Numbered from the stretch's first letter, positions 37,467-46,141 are shown. The stretch: 64,000 nucleotides of DNA from Agathobacter sp. (GCA_017409825.1 JAFQRZ010000003.1:1-64000); one strand, 5' to 3'. A program made the numbers and translations. The notes: generated by a model not told the origin, from the letters alone.

Positions 37467-37949
37467 ATGACTGCAAAAAAGAACATTTTAACTAGCGAAG
37501 GTCTTAAGAAATTAGAAGACGAATTAGATGATTTAATCGTTGTAAGACGTAAAGAAGTTGCACAGAAAATTAAAGAAGCTCGTGAGCAGGGCGACTTATC
37601 AGAAAACGCAGAATATGATGCAGCAAAAGATGAACAGCGTGATATTGAAGCACGTATCGAAGAAATCGAGAAAATCTTAAAGAATGCTGAAATCGTAGAT
37701 GAGGATGAAGTAGATTTAGATACTATCAACATCGGTTGTCAGGTTAAGATTTTAGATTTAGAATTTGACGAAGAACTCACATACAAAATTGTAGGTTCTA
37801 CAGAAGCAAACAGCTTAAAAGGCAAAATCTCAAACGAATCACCAGTGGGTAAAGCGCTCATCGGTAAGAAGGTAGGAGATTTAGTATCAGTAGAAACACA
37901 GGTAGGCGTAGTACAGTACAAGGTACTCGACATCCAGAGATCTATTTAA
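37467..37949 (+). CDS. greA: Transcription elongation factor GreA
   Basis: GreA binds the RNA polymerase secondary channel and stimulates cleavage of backtracked RNA. The 160-residue protein has the N-terminal coiled coil with EQGDLSENAEYDAAKDEQ, including the acidic tip residues, and the C-terminal FKBP-like domain (SNESPVGKALIGKKVGD). It is followed by lysS after 41 bases without a terminator, so they are likely cotranscribed. Confidence 0.95.
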   Translation: MTAKKNILTSEGLKKLEDELDDLIVVRRKEVAQKIKEAREQGDLSENAEYDAAKDEQRDIEARIEEIEKILKNAEIVDEDEVDLDTINIGCQVKILDLEFDEELTYKIVGSTEANSLKGKISNESPVGKALIGKKVGDLVSVETQVGVVQYKVLDIQRSI

Positions 37950-37990
37950 TTATAGGAAGAAATGGATTCCATAATAGACGGAGGAAGAGC

Positions 37991-39604
37991 ATGGGCAATC
38001 AGGAAAATGCAAACAATGCACCACAGCAGGACTTAAACGAACTCCTTAGAATTCGTCGTGAAAAATTACAGACATTACAGGAAAACGGAAAAGATCCTTT
38101 TGTGATTACAAAATACAATCAGGAACATCATTCCGATGAAGTAAAATCTCTTTATGAAGCACATGAAGCAGAATTGCTTGCAGGAAGAGAGGCAGTAAAT
38201 ACAGATGGAATGGATGAAGCTGAAGCAAGACAGGCAATCAACGATGATTATAACGAGAGAAGAGCAATCATGGATGCAAGCCCAATTCAGGTAAGCATCG
38301 CTGGTCGTATGCTTTTCAAACGTGTTATGGGAAAAGCATCTTTCTGCAATATCCAGGATTTAAAGGGAAAAATTCAGGTATATGTGGCACGTGATGCCAT
38401 CGGAGAAGAATCTTATGCCGAATTCAAGAAATCAGATATCGGTGATATTTTTGGTGTGAAAGGATATGCATTCCGTACCAAAACTGGTGAAATCTCTATC
38501 CATGCGGAAGAATTAACAATGCTCTCAAAGAGCTTACAGATTCTTCCAGAAAAATTCCATGGCCTTACAGATACAGATACAAGATATCGTCAGCGTTATG
38601 TTGACCTTATCATGAACGAAGATTCAAGAGACACATTTATCAAACGTTCCAAAGTATTAAAGAGCATCCGTAACTACTTAGACGGACAGGGCTTCATGGA
38701 AGTAGAAACCCCTATGCTTGTTTCTAATGCAGGTGGAGCTGCGGCGAGACCATTCGAAACACACTTCAATGCATTAAACGAAGACTTCAAGCTTCGTATC
38801 TCGCTTGAACTTCCACTTAAGAGACTTATCGTTGGTGGTTTGGAAAGAGTATACGAAATCGGTCGAGTATTCCGTAACGAAGGTCTTGATACAAGACACA
38901 ATCCAGAGTTCACACTTATGGAACTTTACCAGGCTTACACAGACTACCACGGCATGATGGATTTAACAGAAAATCTTTATCGTTACGTAGCACAGGAAGT
39001 AACCGGTGGTTTGGAACTTACCTACGGTGAAAACGTAATGGATCTTTCAAAACCATTTGAAAGAATCACTATGGTAGATGCGGTTAAGAAATATGCAAAC
39101 GTAGACTGGAATGAAGTAGCTGACCTCGAAGCAGCTCGTGCTCTTGCAAAAGAACACCATATTGAATTCGAAGAACACCACAAGAAAGGTGATATTTTAA
39201 ACCTCTTCTTCGAAGAATATGTAGAACATCACTTAATTCAGCCAACCTTTGTAATGGATCATCCAATTGAGATTTCTCCACTTACAAAGAAAAAACCAGA
39301 AAATCCAGAATATGTAGAACGTTTCGAGTTCTTCATGAATGGATGGGAAATGGCAAATGCTTACTCAGAGCTTAATGACCCAATCGACCAGAGAGCTCGT
39401 TTCGAAGCACAGGAAGAACTTTTCGCAAACGGTGACGAAGAAGCAAATCACACCGACGAAGACTTCCTCAACGCACTTAGCATCGGTATGCCACCTACAG
39501 GCGGTATCGGTTTCGGTATTGATCGTATGGTAATGATGATGACAAACAGCCCTGCGATTCGAGATGTATTGTTGTTCCCGACAATGAAGAGTTTGGATAA
39601 ATAA
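37991..39604 (+). CDS. lysS: Lysyl-tRNA synthetase (class II)
   Basis: The 537-residue protein has an N-terminal OB-fold anticodon-binding domain (SIAGRMLFKRVMGKASF) and class II motifs: motif 2 YEIGRVFRNEG and motif 3 GGIGFGIDRMVMMM. ACGGAGGAAGAGC precedes ATG 37991. Its last 29 bases, including the stop codon, are the attachment site of the downstream island, so the integrated element leaves the protein unchanged but separates the gene from its original terminator. Confidence 0.96.
   Translation: MGNQENANNAPQQDLNELLRIRREKLQTLQENGKDPFVITKYNQEHHSDEVKSLYEAHEAELLAGREAVNTDGMDEAEARQAINDDYNERRAIMDASPIQVSIAGRMLFKRVMGKASFCNIQDLKGKIQVYVARDAIGEESYAEFKKSDIGDIFGVKGYAFRTKTGEISIHAEELTMLSKSLQILPEKFHGLTDTDTRYRQRYVDLIMNEDSRDTFIKRSKVLKSIRNYLDGQGFMEVETPMLVSNAGGAAARPFETHFNALNEDFKLRISLELPLKRLIVGGLERVYEIGRVFRNEGLDTRHNPEFTLMELYQAYTDYHGMMDLTENLYRYVAQEVTGGLELTYGENVMDLSKPFERITMVDAVKKYANVDWNEVADLEAARALAKEHHIEFEEHHKKGDILNLFFEEYVEHHLIQPTFVMDHPIEISPLTKKKPENPEYVERFEFFMNGWEMANAYSELNDPIDQRARFEAQEELFANGDEEANHTDEDFLNALSIGMPPTGGIGFGIDRMVMMMTNSPAIRDVLLFPTMKSLDK
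39576..39604 (+). repeat. attL of the lysS-integrated island (29-bp direct repeat)
   Basis: Bases 39576-39604 are identical to 50797-50825 over 29 positions. They begin TCCCGACAATGAAG and end GGATAAATAA with the lysS stop codon. The bases flanking both copies differ. Confidence 0.92.
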
Positions 39605-39645
39605 TCCCAGTCTTTATCGGCATTTGTAGACTTTTCGGGCTTTAG

Positions 39646-39664
39646 ATTATGCAAATATTATGCA
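39646..39664 (+). repeat. Putative integrase arm-type sites, left
   Basis: ATTATGCA occurs at 39646-39653 and 39657-39664, 11 bases apart, with a near-inverted copy (AGCATAAT) at 39684-39691. The same pair with the same 11-base phasing lies at 50670-50688 at the right end. Equal spacing near both att sites suggests recombinase arm binding. Confidence 0.55.
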
Positions 39665-39758
39665 AAGTTTGCAGAAAGTATGGAGCATAATGTAAGGATT
39701 TGTAAAAGGACACAATGCGGAATGATTGAAAATTAAAGAGTTTTAACCAGTGTGTACG

Positions 39759-39795
39759 GACCACTTTCAAGTGAATGCTTGGGAGTGGTCTTTTT
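39759..39795 (+). terminator. Element-borne copy of the lysS terminator
   Basis: GACCACTTTCAAG pairs with CTTGGGAGTGGTC (small mismatch) followed by TTTTT. The 50 bases from 39748 are nearly identical to 50829-50878 beyond attR, differing at about four positions. Confidence 0.85.
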
Positions 39796-40003
39796 GCGTT
39801 TTATAAAAGAAAATGCGTGAAATGAGAGTGGAGATTGATATCTTGACAGGAGGGGCATCTGTGCTAGGCTGGTTGGCTACAAGGCACACGAATTGATGGG
39901 ATAGATGGGAAGTGAGAGTGCTTTGTTTAATGCCTTGGAAGCACGGATGCGGGTACATGCTGTCAACATATTATATTTTATTAATGAAAAAATTGGTAAG
40001 AAG

Positions 40004-40012
40004 TGCTATACT
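40004..40012 (+). promoter_or_regulatory. Possible extended -10 promoter of the retron
   Basis: TGCTATACT is an extended -10 element 60 bases before the effector start. The -35 region is weak, so this is tentative. Confidence 0.4.
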
Positions 40013-40071
40013 AAATTATATGTAAGAATGAAATATATAAAACGCAATAAATTATTGCAGAGGACAAGTCA

Positions 40072-40956
40072 ATGGATATATTAAAGGTTAAACAGATATA
40101 CCAAGAAGTTTTTCTCTATATACAGCATAGTAATATTGATTTATTTTTGTGTGGAGGAGCAAGTAGTAAGACCAATGCTTCAAATAGAGATTTGCTACGT
40201 AAACGATTAGAAAAGAATGATAAATTATCTATTTTCTATCCGGAAGATATGTTTATGGAACTTCTAAGTAGAAAAAAATATGATTTATTTACTTTAGAAA
40301 ATTTCTTGGCGGAAAATAGTGATTTAATAATGATAGTGTGTGAAAGCCCAGGCTCATTTACGGAACTTGGAGCCTTTACTAGTAATGATAAAACATTGGA
40401 TAAATTAGTTGTTTTGATTCAAAAAAGATATAAAAACGACAAAAGTTTTATTATGCAAGGTCCTGTTAGATATATTGAATCTAAAAACAAGAATAATGTC
40501 ATTTATTTTAATAATGATATGGATGATATGGAAAAAGCTGTTGAATGTTATTTGAGTTCAAAGTATTGGTTTTATGGAAATAAAAAGTATGCAAGAAAAT
40601 ATGGAAGGTATACTAAAGAAATTGATTTGATATCGGGACAATTTTATTTTATAATGTTATTACTGTATTTTTACAATCGTGTTGAGATAAAGGATATGAA
40701 CGAAGCTATAAAAACGATATATCATGAAAGAAAGTTTGAACCAAGTCGTTTTGAAGTGATTTATACAGCTGCATTAAAACGATTGTATAAAGAGGGGATG
40801 CTTGTTAAGGAAGTAGAAGACGGTGCATATTTTTATAGGCTCACACAAAAGGGATATTATAATGTTAAAAAGTTGCTAAAAGATATAATGGTAGATGATA
40901 GAGATAAAGTTATAAATGGAATTAGGTTAAACATTATTACCGATCAATATTGTTAG
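40072..40956 (+). CDS. Retron effector, nucleoside deoxyribosyltransferase-like with wHTH
   Basis: The 294-residue protein shows the signature of the type II-A retron effector known from Ec86 (Eco1): LFLCGG (24-29), IFYPEDMF (54-61), LENFLAENSDLIMIV (75-89) and ESPGSFTELGAF (91-102, with the conserved Glu98). The C-terminal third (about 190-290) is helical with a winged-helix look (FEVIYTAALKRLYKEGMLVK .. YRLTQKGYYNVKK). In Ec86 this protein is held inactive in a filament with RT and msDNA and is released on phage attack. Here it precedes the ncRNA, and its stop codon overlaps the first bases of the a1 repeat. The AGGACAAGTCA region before ATG 40072 is a modest ribosome site. Confidence 0.9.
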   Translation: MDILKVKQIYQEVFLYIQHSNIDLFLCGGASSKTNASNRDLLRKRLEKNDKLSIFYPEDMFMELLSRKKYDLFTLENFLAENSDLIMIVCESPGSFTELGAFTSNDKTLDKLVVLIQKRYKNDKSFIMQGPVRYIESKNKNNVIYFNNDMDDMEKAVECYLSSKYWFYGNKKYARKYGRYTKEIDLISGQFYFIMLLLYFYNRVEIKDMNEAIKTIYHERKFEPSRFEVIYTAALKRLYKEGMLVKEVEDGAYFYRLTQKGYYNVKKLLKDIMVDDRDKVINGIRLNIITDQYC

Positions 40957-41135
40957 CACCACTATCTTAGAACGTTACAGATACATACTTATGTAGAAGT
41001 TTATGGGAGATGGTTCGTCTTCCGGAGCAAATTAACATGACCAGAGTTGGTCAAAACCATGGTGTCCTTCCACGACAGTGAAACCCCACCATGGTTTTGA
41101 CGCAAAAATATTTATGGTAAGAAAGTGGTGTTAAC
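40952..41135 (+). ncRNA. Retron msr-msd RNA
   Basis: The gap between effector and RT is bounded by complementary ends. a1 GTTAGCACCACTATCTTA (40952-40969) pairs with a2 TAAGAAAGTGGTGTTAAC (41118-41135) at 16 of 18 positions. G40970, right after a1, is the likely branching guanosine. The msr part has a TACAT/ATGTA hairpin (about 41001) and a GGGAGA/TCTTCC hairpin. The msd part has a perfect 15-bp stem (41050-41064 with 41087-41101) around a 22-base loop. The layout follows Ec86-type retrons; the exact msd ends are inferred. Confidence 0.88.
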
Positions 41136-41138
41136 AAT

Positions 41139-42251
41139 TTGAAAACATATAATAACAAAATGGTATTAGAGTCATTAAGGTTGCCAATGTTTGAAGATAT
41201 TGAGACATTGGCTGAAGAAACTAGATTAACTGAGAAACTGATTTATTTTTTGTGTAAAGAAGATGCAGAGGGTAGATATGTTTCATTTAAAATCCCGAAA
41301 AAGGATGGGCGTTATAGAGATATAAATGCACCTTGCATGGCTTTGAAAACATTACAAAAATGGGTGTTGCAGAATATTTTATATAAGGTTAGAGTTTCTC
41401 CGTATAGTATAGGGTTTAAAAAAGATGGAAAAGGTTCGCCTTTGCTTCAGAGTGCTGAACGTCATAAGAATAATTTATATATTCTTAAAATGGATTTAAA
41501 GGACTTTTTTCCATCGGTTAAACGTGAACAAGTATTTAATCAGTTTTTACAATTAGGATATAATACATATGCATCTAATATGCTGACTAATATATGCACA
41601 CTAAATGGTTGCTTGCCACAGGGAGCAGTGACATCGCCATATTTGGCCAATTTAGTGTGTTATAAAATGGATGTTAGAATTGCAGGTTACTGTAATAAAA
41701 GAGATATTATTTACACTAGATACGCGGATGATTTAATCTTTTCGTGTGACAATAGAGATGGTTTACGCAATATTTATGGCATGATTAAAAAGATTGTGGA
41801 GAACGAAGGCTTTTGTCTCAACGAAAAGAAAACGAGATTTTTAACACCTAAGTCTCATAAAAAAATTGTAGGTGTAACAGTGAATGACGGGCTAGTTAAG
41901 GCACCGAAGGAAATGAAGAAAATGGTTAGAGCAATGCTTCATTATTCGATAGTTAGTGGAGATTATTCTAATAATGATAGAATTAGGGGATATGTTTCAT
42001 ATATAGATTCTATTGAGAAAAACTACAGAAAAAAGATAGTTAAGTATATCACAAATTACATAAATGACTCTATTACTTTATTTCCAGACGCGGTAAAAAA
42101 ATTTAATGATAATAAATTGTTTAACGAAATACCGGATATGGTGCCAAAGAAAATTTCGGATTTTGTTGATTACGAGGAAGAAGATGATTATTTTCAAATG
42201 ATAACATATGAAAGAGAAGAATTTTTGACGAAACATGGTATAGAGGTATAA
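41139..42251 (+). CDS. Retron reverse transcriptase
   Basis: The 370-residue protein has the reverse transcriptase motifs in order: the basic finger KIPKKDGRYRDINAP, the catalytic Asp in ILKMDLKDFFPSV (113-126), LPQGAVTSPYLAN (159-171) and YTRYADDLIFS with YADD at 195-198. It also has the thumb-side GFCLNEKKTRFL and KKIVGVTVN. Group II intron maturase or endonuclease domains are absent and the length fits retron RTs. It would make msDNA from the adjacent RNA. The start is TTG 41139, next to a2; ATG 41160 is an alternative. Confidence 0.93.
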   Translation: MKTYNNKMVLESLRLPMFEDIETLAEETRLTEKLIYFLCKEDAEGRYVSFKIPKKDGRYRDINAPCMALKTLQKWVLQNILYKVRVSPYSIGFKKDGKGSPLLQSAERHKNNLYILKMDLKDFFPSVKREQVFNQFLQLGYNTYASNMLTNICTLNGCLPQGAVTSPYLANLVCYKMDVRIAGYCNKRDIIYTRYADDLIFSCDNRDGLRNIYGMIKKIVENEGFCLNEKKTRFLTPKSHKKIVGVTVNDGLVKAPKEMKKMVRAMLHYSIVSGDYSNNDRIRGYVSYIDSIEKNYRKKIVKYITNYINDSITLFPDAVKKFNDNKLFNEIPDMVPKKISDFVDYEEEDDYFQMITYEREEFLTKHGIEV

Positions 42252-42290
42252 AGATTGCCGAAGTTAAAAGTGTAACTTGGGCAGTCTTTA
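42251..42290 (+). terminator. Hairpin after the retron RT
   Basis: AAGATTGCC..AAGTTA pairs with TAACTT..GGCAGTCTT (16 bp with one mismatch, 6-base loop), starting in the RT stop codon. The T tract after it is poor (TATAAAAA), so it may be an mRNA-end hairpin rather than a strong terminator. Confidence 0.5.
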
Positions 42291-42333
42291 TAAAAATAGT
42301 TTGAGGCATTAAAAATTAAAAGGAGGGATTTTT

Positions 42334-43059
42334 ATAAGATTACAACCAAATAATTTTGAGTTGGAGCCAACTACAGTCTGGTCGTTTCCGGACAGAGGCA
42401 GTTGGGCAACTCACTCAGGGAAGTATAGGGGCAATTGGTCACCGTATGTACCAAGGAATCTGATACTTCGTTATTCAAAACCAGGAGACTGGATCCTAGA
42501 TCAATTCATGGGTAGCGGAACAACATTAGTTGAAGCAAAACTACTAAATCGAAATGCGATTGGTGTAGACATCAATCCGCAGTCAGTTTCAATATCTGAA
42601 ACAAATTTACAATTCCAATGTGATACAACTTCAAAGGTGCATATTAGAAAAGGAAGTGCGACGGATATGTCTTATATTAAAGATGGACGTATTGACTTTA
42701 TCTGTACGCACCCACCATATGCAAATATTATTAGATACAGCAAAGAGATAGAAAATGATCTCTCGCTATTATCTGTAGATGACTTCTTGACAGAAATGGA
42801 AAAAGTTGCATCAGAGGCATATCGAGTTCTTAAAAAGGGGAAAATGTGTGCAATTATGATGGGAGACATGCGTAAGCAGGGCAAGGTTATTCCGTTAGGA
42901 TTTAAAGTGATGGAATGCTTTCTAAAGGCAGGTTTTGTATCAAAAGAAATCATCATTAAGAAGCAACACAATTGCAAGTCAACTGAATATTGGAAAAATC
43001 GAAATAATAATTTCTTACTTCTTGCACATGAATACATATTTGTATTTCAAAAAGGGTAA
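42334..43059 (+). CDS. Solitary DNA methyltransferase, probable AUA start
   Basis: A compact methyltransferase of about 240 residues: AdoMet motif I ILDQFMGSGTTLVEA lies before the catalytic motif IV THPPYANIIRYS, and there is no evident target-recognition domain. The reading frame before TTG 42361 stays open and gives RLQPNNFELEPTTVWSFPDRG, a start I associate with this family. AGGAGG at 42321-42326 sits 7 bases before ATA 42334, so I infer an AUA start; TTG 42361 is the fallback and has no such site. It has no paired nuclease of its own. Confidence 0.7.
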   Translation: MRLQPNNFELEPTTVWSFPDRGSWATHSGKYRGNWSPYVPRNLILRYSKPGDWILDQFMGSGTTLVEAKLLNRNAIGVDINPQSVSISETNLQFQCDTTSKVHIRKGSATDMSYIKDGRIDFICTHPPYANIIRYSKEIENDLSLLSVDDFLTEMEKVASEAYRVLKKGKMCAIMMGDMRKQGKVIPLGFKVMECFLKAGFVSKEIIIKKQHNCKSTEYWKNRNNNFLLLAHEYIFVFQKG

Positions 43060-43158
43060 ATGGCAGAGGACGAAAATACCGGTTGTTATTTTGGCGTTTT
43101 CCACTTATAATATATTTGTGATTTTCTGTTCAATTTGAAGAGAGAAAAGAGGTCAAAA

Positions 43159-43992
43159 ATGAGTAACTCAAGTATTGCACCATTTGTAAAATGGGCAGGT
43201 GGAAAACGTCAGTTGATTCCACAAATCAGAGAGCGCATGCCAGAACAATTTAATAATTATTACGAACCATTTGTTGGCGGTGGCGCAGTGATTTTCGAGT
43301 TGCTACCGGAGAATGCAGTAATCAATGATATTAACAGAGCATTGATTAACACATACCAAATGATTTGTGACCATCCACAGGAGTTTTTGCAAGAAATCAA
43401 TAGATTGGATGCAGAGATGTGGGAAGATGGCAAGGAATATTATTATTCATTGCGTGAGCATTACAATGATAAATTAATGAGAGACGAGTTTGATGTGGAG
43501 CTAGCTGCATTGTTTGTTTTCATCAATAAGCATTGTTTTAATGGCTTATATAGAGTAAATGGTAAGGGACTTTTTAACGTTCCATACAATAACAGCCGTA
43601 GAAGTTCAGTTGACGAGCAATCGATTATGGAAATATCAGAGTATTTAAGAAATGTTACGATTATTTCCGGAGATTTCGAGGCAGCGTGTGAGGGTGCTAG
43701 CGCAGGCGATTTTGTATTTATAGATAGTCCGTATGCACCGTTAAATCCAACATCTTTTGAGTCGTATACTAAAGAAGGATTTGACATTGAAAGTCATAGA
43801 CGATTGGCAATTCTTTTTGATGAGTTGACAGCAAGAGGTTGCTATTGTATGCTGACAAATCATAATACAGAATTGATTAACGAACTGTATGGAAACAAAG
43901 GCTATACAATTGATGTTGTAAGCGTAAAGAGAATGATTAACTCGGATGCGTCAAATCGTGTCGGAGAAGAAGTTATTATATGTAACTATTAA
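43159..43992 (+). CDS. DNA adenine methyltransferase, DpnM/Dam type
   Basis: The 277-residue D12-class N6-adenine methyltransferase has FVKWAGGKRQLIPQI, the motif I region YYEPFVGGGAV and HCFNGLYRVNGKGLFNVPY. By the neighbouring DpnII nuclease gene, the site is GATC. The catalytic motif IV reads DSPYAPL in place of the usual DPPY. ATG 43159 follows AGAGGTC; the TTG at 43135 is less likely. First gene of the DpnII-like operon. Confidence 0.9.
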   Translation: MSNSSIAPFVKWAGGKRQLIPQIRERMPEQFNNYYEPFVGGGAVIFELLPENAVINDINRALINTYQMICDHPQEFLQEINRLDAEMWEDGKEYYYSLREHYNDKLMRDEFDVELAALFVFINKHCFNGLYRVNGKGLFNVPYNNSRRSSVDEQSIMEISEYLRNVTIISGDFEAACEGASAGDFVFIDSPYAPLNPTSFESYTKEGFDIESHRRLAILFDELTARGCYCMLTNHNTELINELYGNKGYTIDVVSVKRMINSDASNRVGEEVIICNY

Positions 43993-44004
43993 GGAGTCGA
44001 GATA

Positions 44005-44811
44005 ATGGAGAACTTATTTGAAAAGAAAGTGCCATTATATTTCGAGACAGAAGAATCACAACTTGTTTTGGGTGATTCATTTAAGATTCTTACAAAGATG
44101 AAACCTGAATCTGTGGATATGATATTTGCAGATCCACCATACTTTTTGAGCAACGATGGTATCACTTGCCAAGGTGGAAAAATGGTTTCGGTAAATAAAG
44201 GCTCATGGGACAAACTTTCAGAGAGTGGAACCGGCGTCGAGGAGAAACATAGGTTTAATAGAAAGTGGATTAGGTTATGTAAAAAAGTATTAAAACCAAA
44301 TGGTACAATTTGGATATCGGGGACATTACACAATATATATTCGATTGGTATGGCTTTGGAGCAGGAAGGCTTCAAAATAATTAATAACATAACTTGGCAG
44401 AAAACAAATCCACCACCAAACTTAGCATGTCGATGCTTCACGCATTCTACAGAAACCATCTTATGGGCGAAGAAGAATGATAAGAAGTCTCGGCATTTTT
44501 TTAATTATGAAAAAATGAAAGAAGATAACGGTGGCAAGCAAATGAAGGATGTATGGGTAGGTGCATTAACAAAGCCTTCTGAAAAGAAGGAAGGTAAGCA
44601 TCCAACACAGAAACCGGAATATTTGCTTGAGAGAATTGTGCTTGCATCTACGGAAGAAGGACAGGTGGTATTGGATCCATTTTGTGGTTCCGGTACAACG
44701 GGTGTGGAAGCTATTAGGTGTAGCAGAAAGTTCATTGGAATTGAAGTGAACGAGGAATATTTAGAAATTAGCAAAAGAAGATTGGAGAAGGAGTATGAAC
44801 AGAGGAAATGA
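44005..44811 (+). CDS. DpnA-type second adenine methyltransferase
   Basis: The 268-residue beta-class methyltransferase has motif IV ADPPYFLSNDG near residue 40 and motif I LDPFCGSGTTGVEA near residue 225. This order, together with KTNPPPNLACRCFTHSTETILWA, is that of M2.DpnII (DpnA). In the DpnII system DpnA also methylates single-stranded DNA and protects incoming DNA during transformation. AAGGAGTCGAGATA precedes the start. It overlaps the next gene by 17 bases. Confidence 0.92.
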   Translation: MENLFEKKVPLYFETEESQLVLGDSFKILTKMKPESVDMIFADPPYFLSNDGITCQGGKMVSVNKGSWDKLSESGTGVEEKHRFNRKWIRLCKKVLKPNGTIWISGTLHNIYSIGMALEQEGFKIINNITWQKTNPPPNLACRCFTHSTETILWAKKNDKKSRHFFNYEKMKEDNGGKQMKDVWVGALTKPSEKKEGKHPTQKPEYLLERIVLASTEEGQVVLDPFCGSGTTGVEAIRCSRKFIGIEVNEEYLEISKRRLEKEYEQRK

Positions 44812-46141
44812 TTTGCAAGCATTTGTAGAACGGATATCTTCAATTTATGATGCAGATCAAGATTTTTCAATTATAAGTGCAAGGAAGATTATTAAAGAGA
44901 TAAACGAGTTCCTTTATACAACATATGATGGAATCGGTATGGTAAAAGCGTTAGGAAACGAGTATCAATTTTTATCAGAATTTCACAGATATTGGAATGA
45001 TAATTATGCAGAGATATTGAATGCGAAAATATGCGATGAAAAGTGTGCTTTGGTAGCAGATGCACTATATGATATATACCGAAGAAGTGGTGGAGAGGCT
45101 TTTTCTGGTGTGTATGATACATATGGACTTTCGGATGAGGAAGTATGTAGAGTAAGAATGCTGACCGCAAATCAAGACTTTAGAGGATCAAGAGATTTTA
45201 AAGACTTAGTAGAGGTATTTAAAAGCGATAATAGTATTTTTGATCTGAAGTTTATTAATGAAGAGCCGGAGCTGTTTTTGAAAAGTATTGATGTGGGTTC
45301 TTTATCGCAGAATGATAAAAGAATTCCTTATGCAAAAGCGATTTCCAAGATGCTTATAGAATTAGGTGTTAGTCCGTATGAATTAATAGAATATTATGAC
45401 AGAGATATCTATGCGTTGCGAAATGCACTTATCGCATATAGTGGAGCCGGATATGGAAATAAGAAAGCAGATATGTTTGTGCGAGATATGGTGGTGCTTG
45501 GGGTGTGGGACAATGTACGCAATTTTGAAATGATAGACGTAGCATCAGATATTAATACTATCAAGGTGGCATTAAGAACGGGAATACTTTCAACGGAAAT
45601 TCCATTGGTATCAAGTTTCCTTGATATCTTTTGTAATCAGTATGCCCATATAGATGAAATGACTGCGAGAGCGTGGAGAAGAGTGTGGGAAATATTTGTT
45701 GATAAATATCCGGGAACCAATATAGTTAGTCCGTGTTTATTTGATTATTTTGTTTATAATGTTGTTGGACGTCAATTTTGCAAAGAGAATTTATTTATAT
45801 TTAGAGGAGAAGAATGTGGGCATACATTTTCGTGGCACTCTTCTCGAAATAAAGTATGTCAAGTTTGCTATAAACAACATGGAGTTAGGAAAGCCGCAAA
45901 TATTACGAAACGTTTATTTGCGTGCGAACATGCTGATGGGAAATTAGCTATGTGCAAGACAGATTTTTATGAAAGAGAGATGTGTTCTCCTAATGTTGAA
46001 GAATGTCCTTTTAAGAATATATGTAATAGCACCGGAAGTGTTAGATTGCAACCACCGAAATCAATCAGTATTCTAGGAAAAACAGGGTGGACAGATGCAT
46101 ACGCAAATAAAGGAGAAGGGGGAGGAGGATTAATGGCTTAA
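44795..46141 (+). CDS. Unrecognised Cys-rich protein in the DpnII operon
   Basis: The 448-residue protein overlaps dpnA by 17 bases and ends 14 bases before the nuclease gene, so it is made with the system. I do not recognise the family. Residues 214-232, AYSGAGYGNKKADMFVRDM, look like the helix-hairpin-helix of HhH-GPD DNA glycosylases, followed by DINTIKVALRTGI. The C-terminus has nine Cys between 329 and 410, including C387-x9-C397-x6-C404-x5-C410, which recalls the iron-sulfur loop of Nth/MutY with altered spacing. A zinc or [4Fe-4S] site and a base-repair role are inference only. Confidence 0.8.
   Translation: MNRGNDLQAFVERISSIYDADQDFSIISARKIIKEINEFLYTTYDGIGMVKALGNEYQFLSEFHRYWNDNYAEILNAKICDEKCALVADALYDIYRRSGGEAFSGVYDTYGLSDEEVCRVRMLTANQDFRGSRDFKDLVEVFKSDNSIFDLKFINEEPELFLKSIDVGSLSQNDKRIPYAKAISKMLIELGVSPYELIEYYDRDIYALRNALIAYSGAGYGNKKADMFVRDMVVLGVWDNVRNFEMIDVASDINTIKVALRTGILSTEIPLVSSFLDIFCNQYAHIDEMTARAWRRVWEIFVDKYPGTNIVSPCLFDYFVYNVVGRQFCKENLFIFRGEECGHTFSWHSSRNKVCQVCYKQHGVRKAANITKRLFACEHADGKLAMCKTDFYEREMCSPNVEECPFKNICNSTGSVRLQPPKSISILGKTGWTDAYANKGEGGGGLMA

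Larger units (their letters stand above)
39605..40071 (+). other. Left end of the island, non-coding
   Basis: This 467-base stretch has no convincing gene. It holds the putative integrase arm repeats (39646-39664), a copy of the lysS terminator (39759-39795), and a promoter-like extended -10 before the retron (40004-40012). The part from about 39836 to 39960 shows nothing I can name. Confidence 0.7.

Noticed and set aside
39842-39865. TTGACA in the left end of the island as a promoter
   Set aside because: No acceptable -10 lies 16-18 bases downstream.
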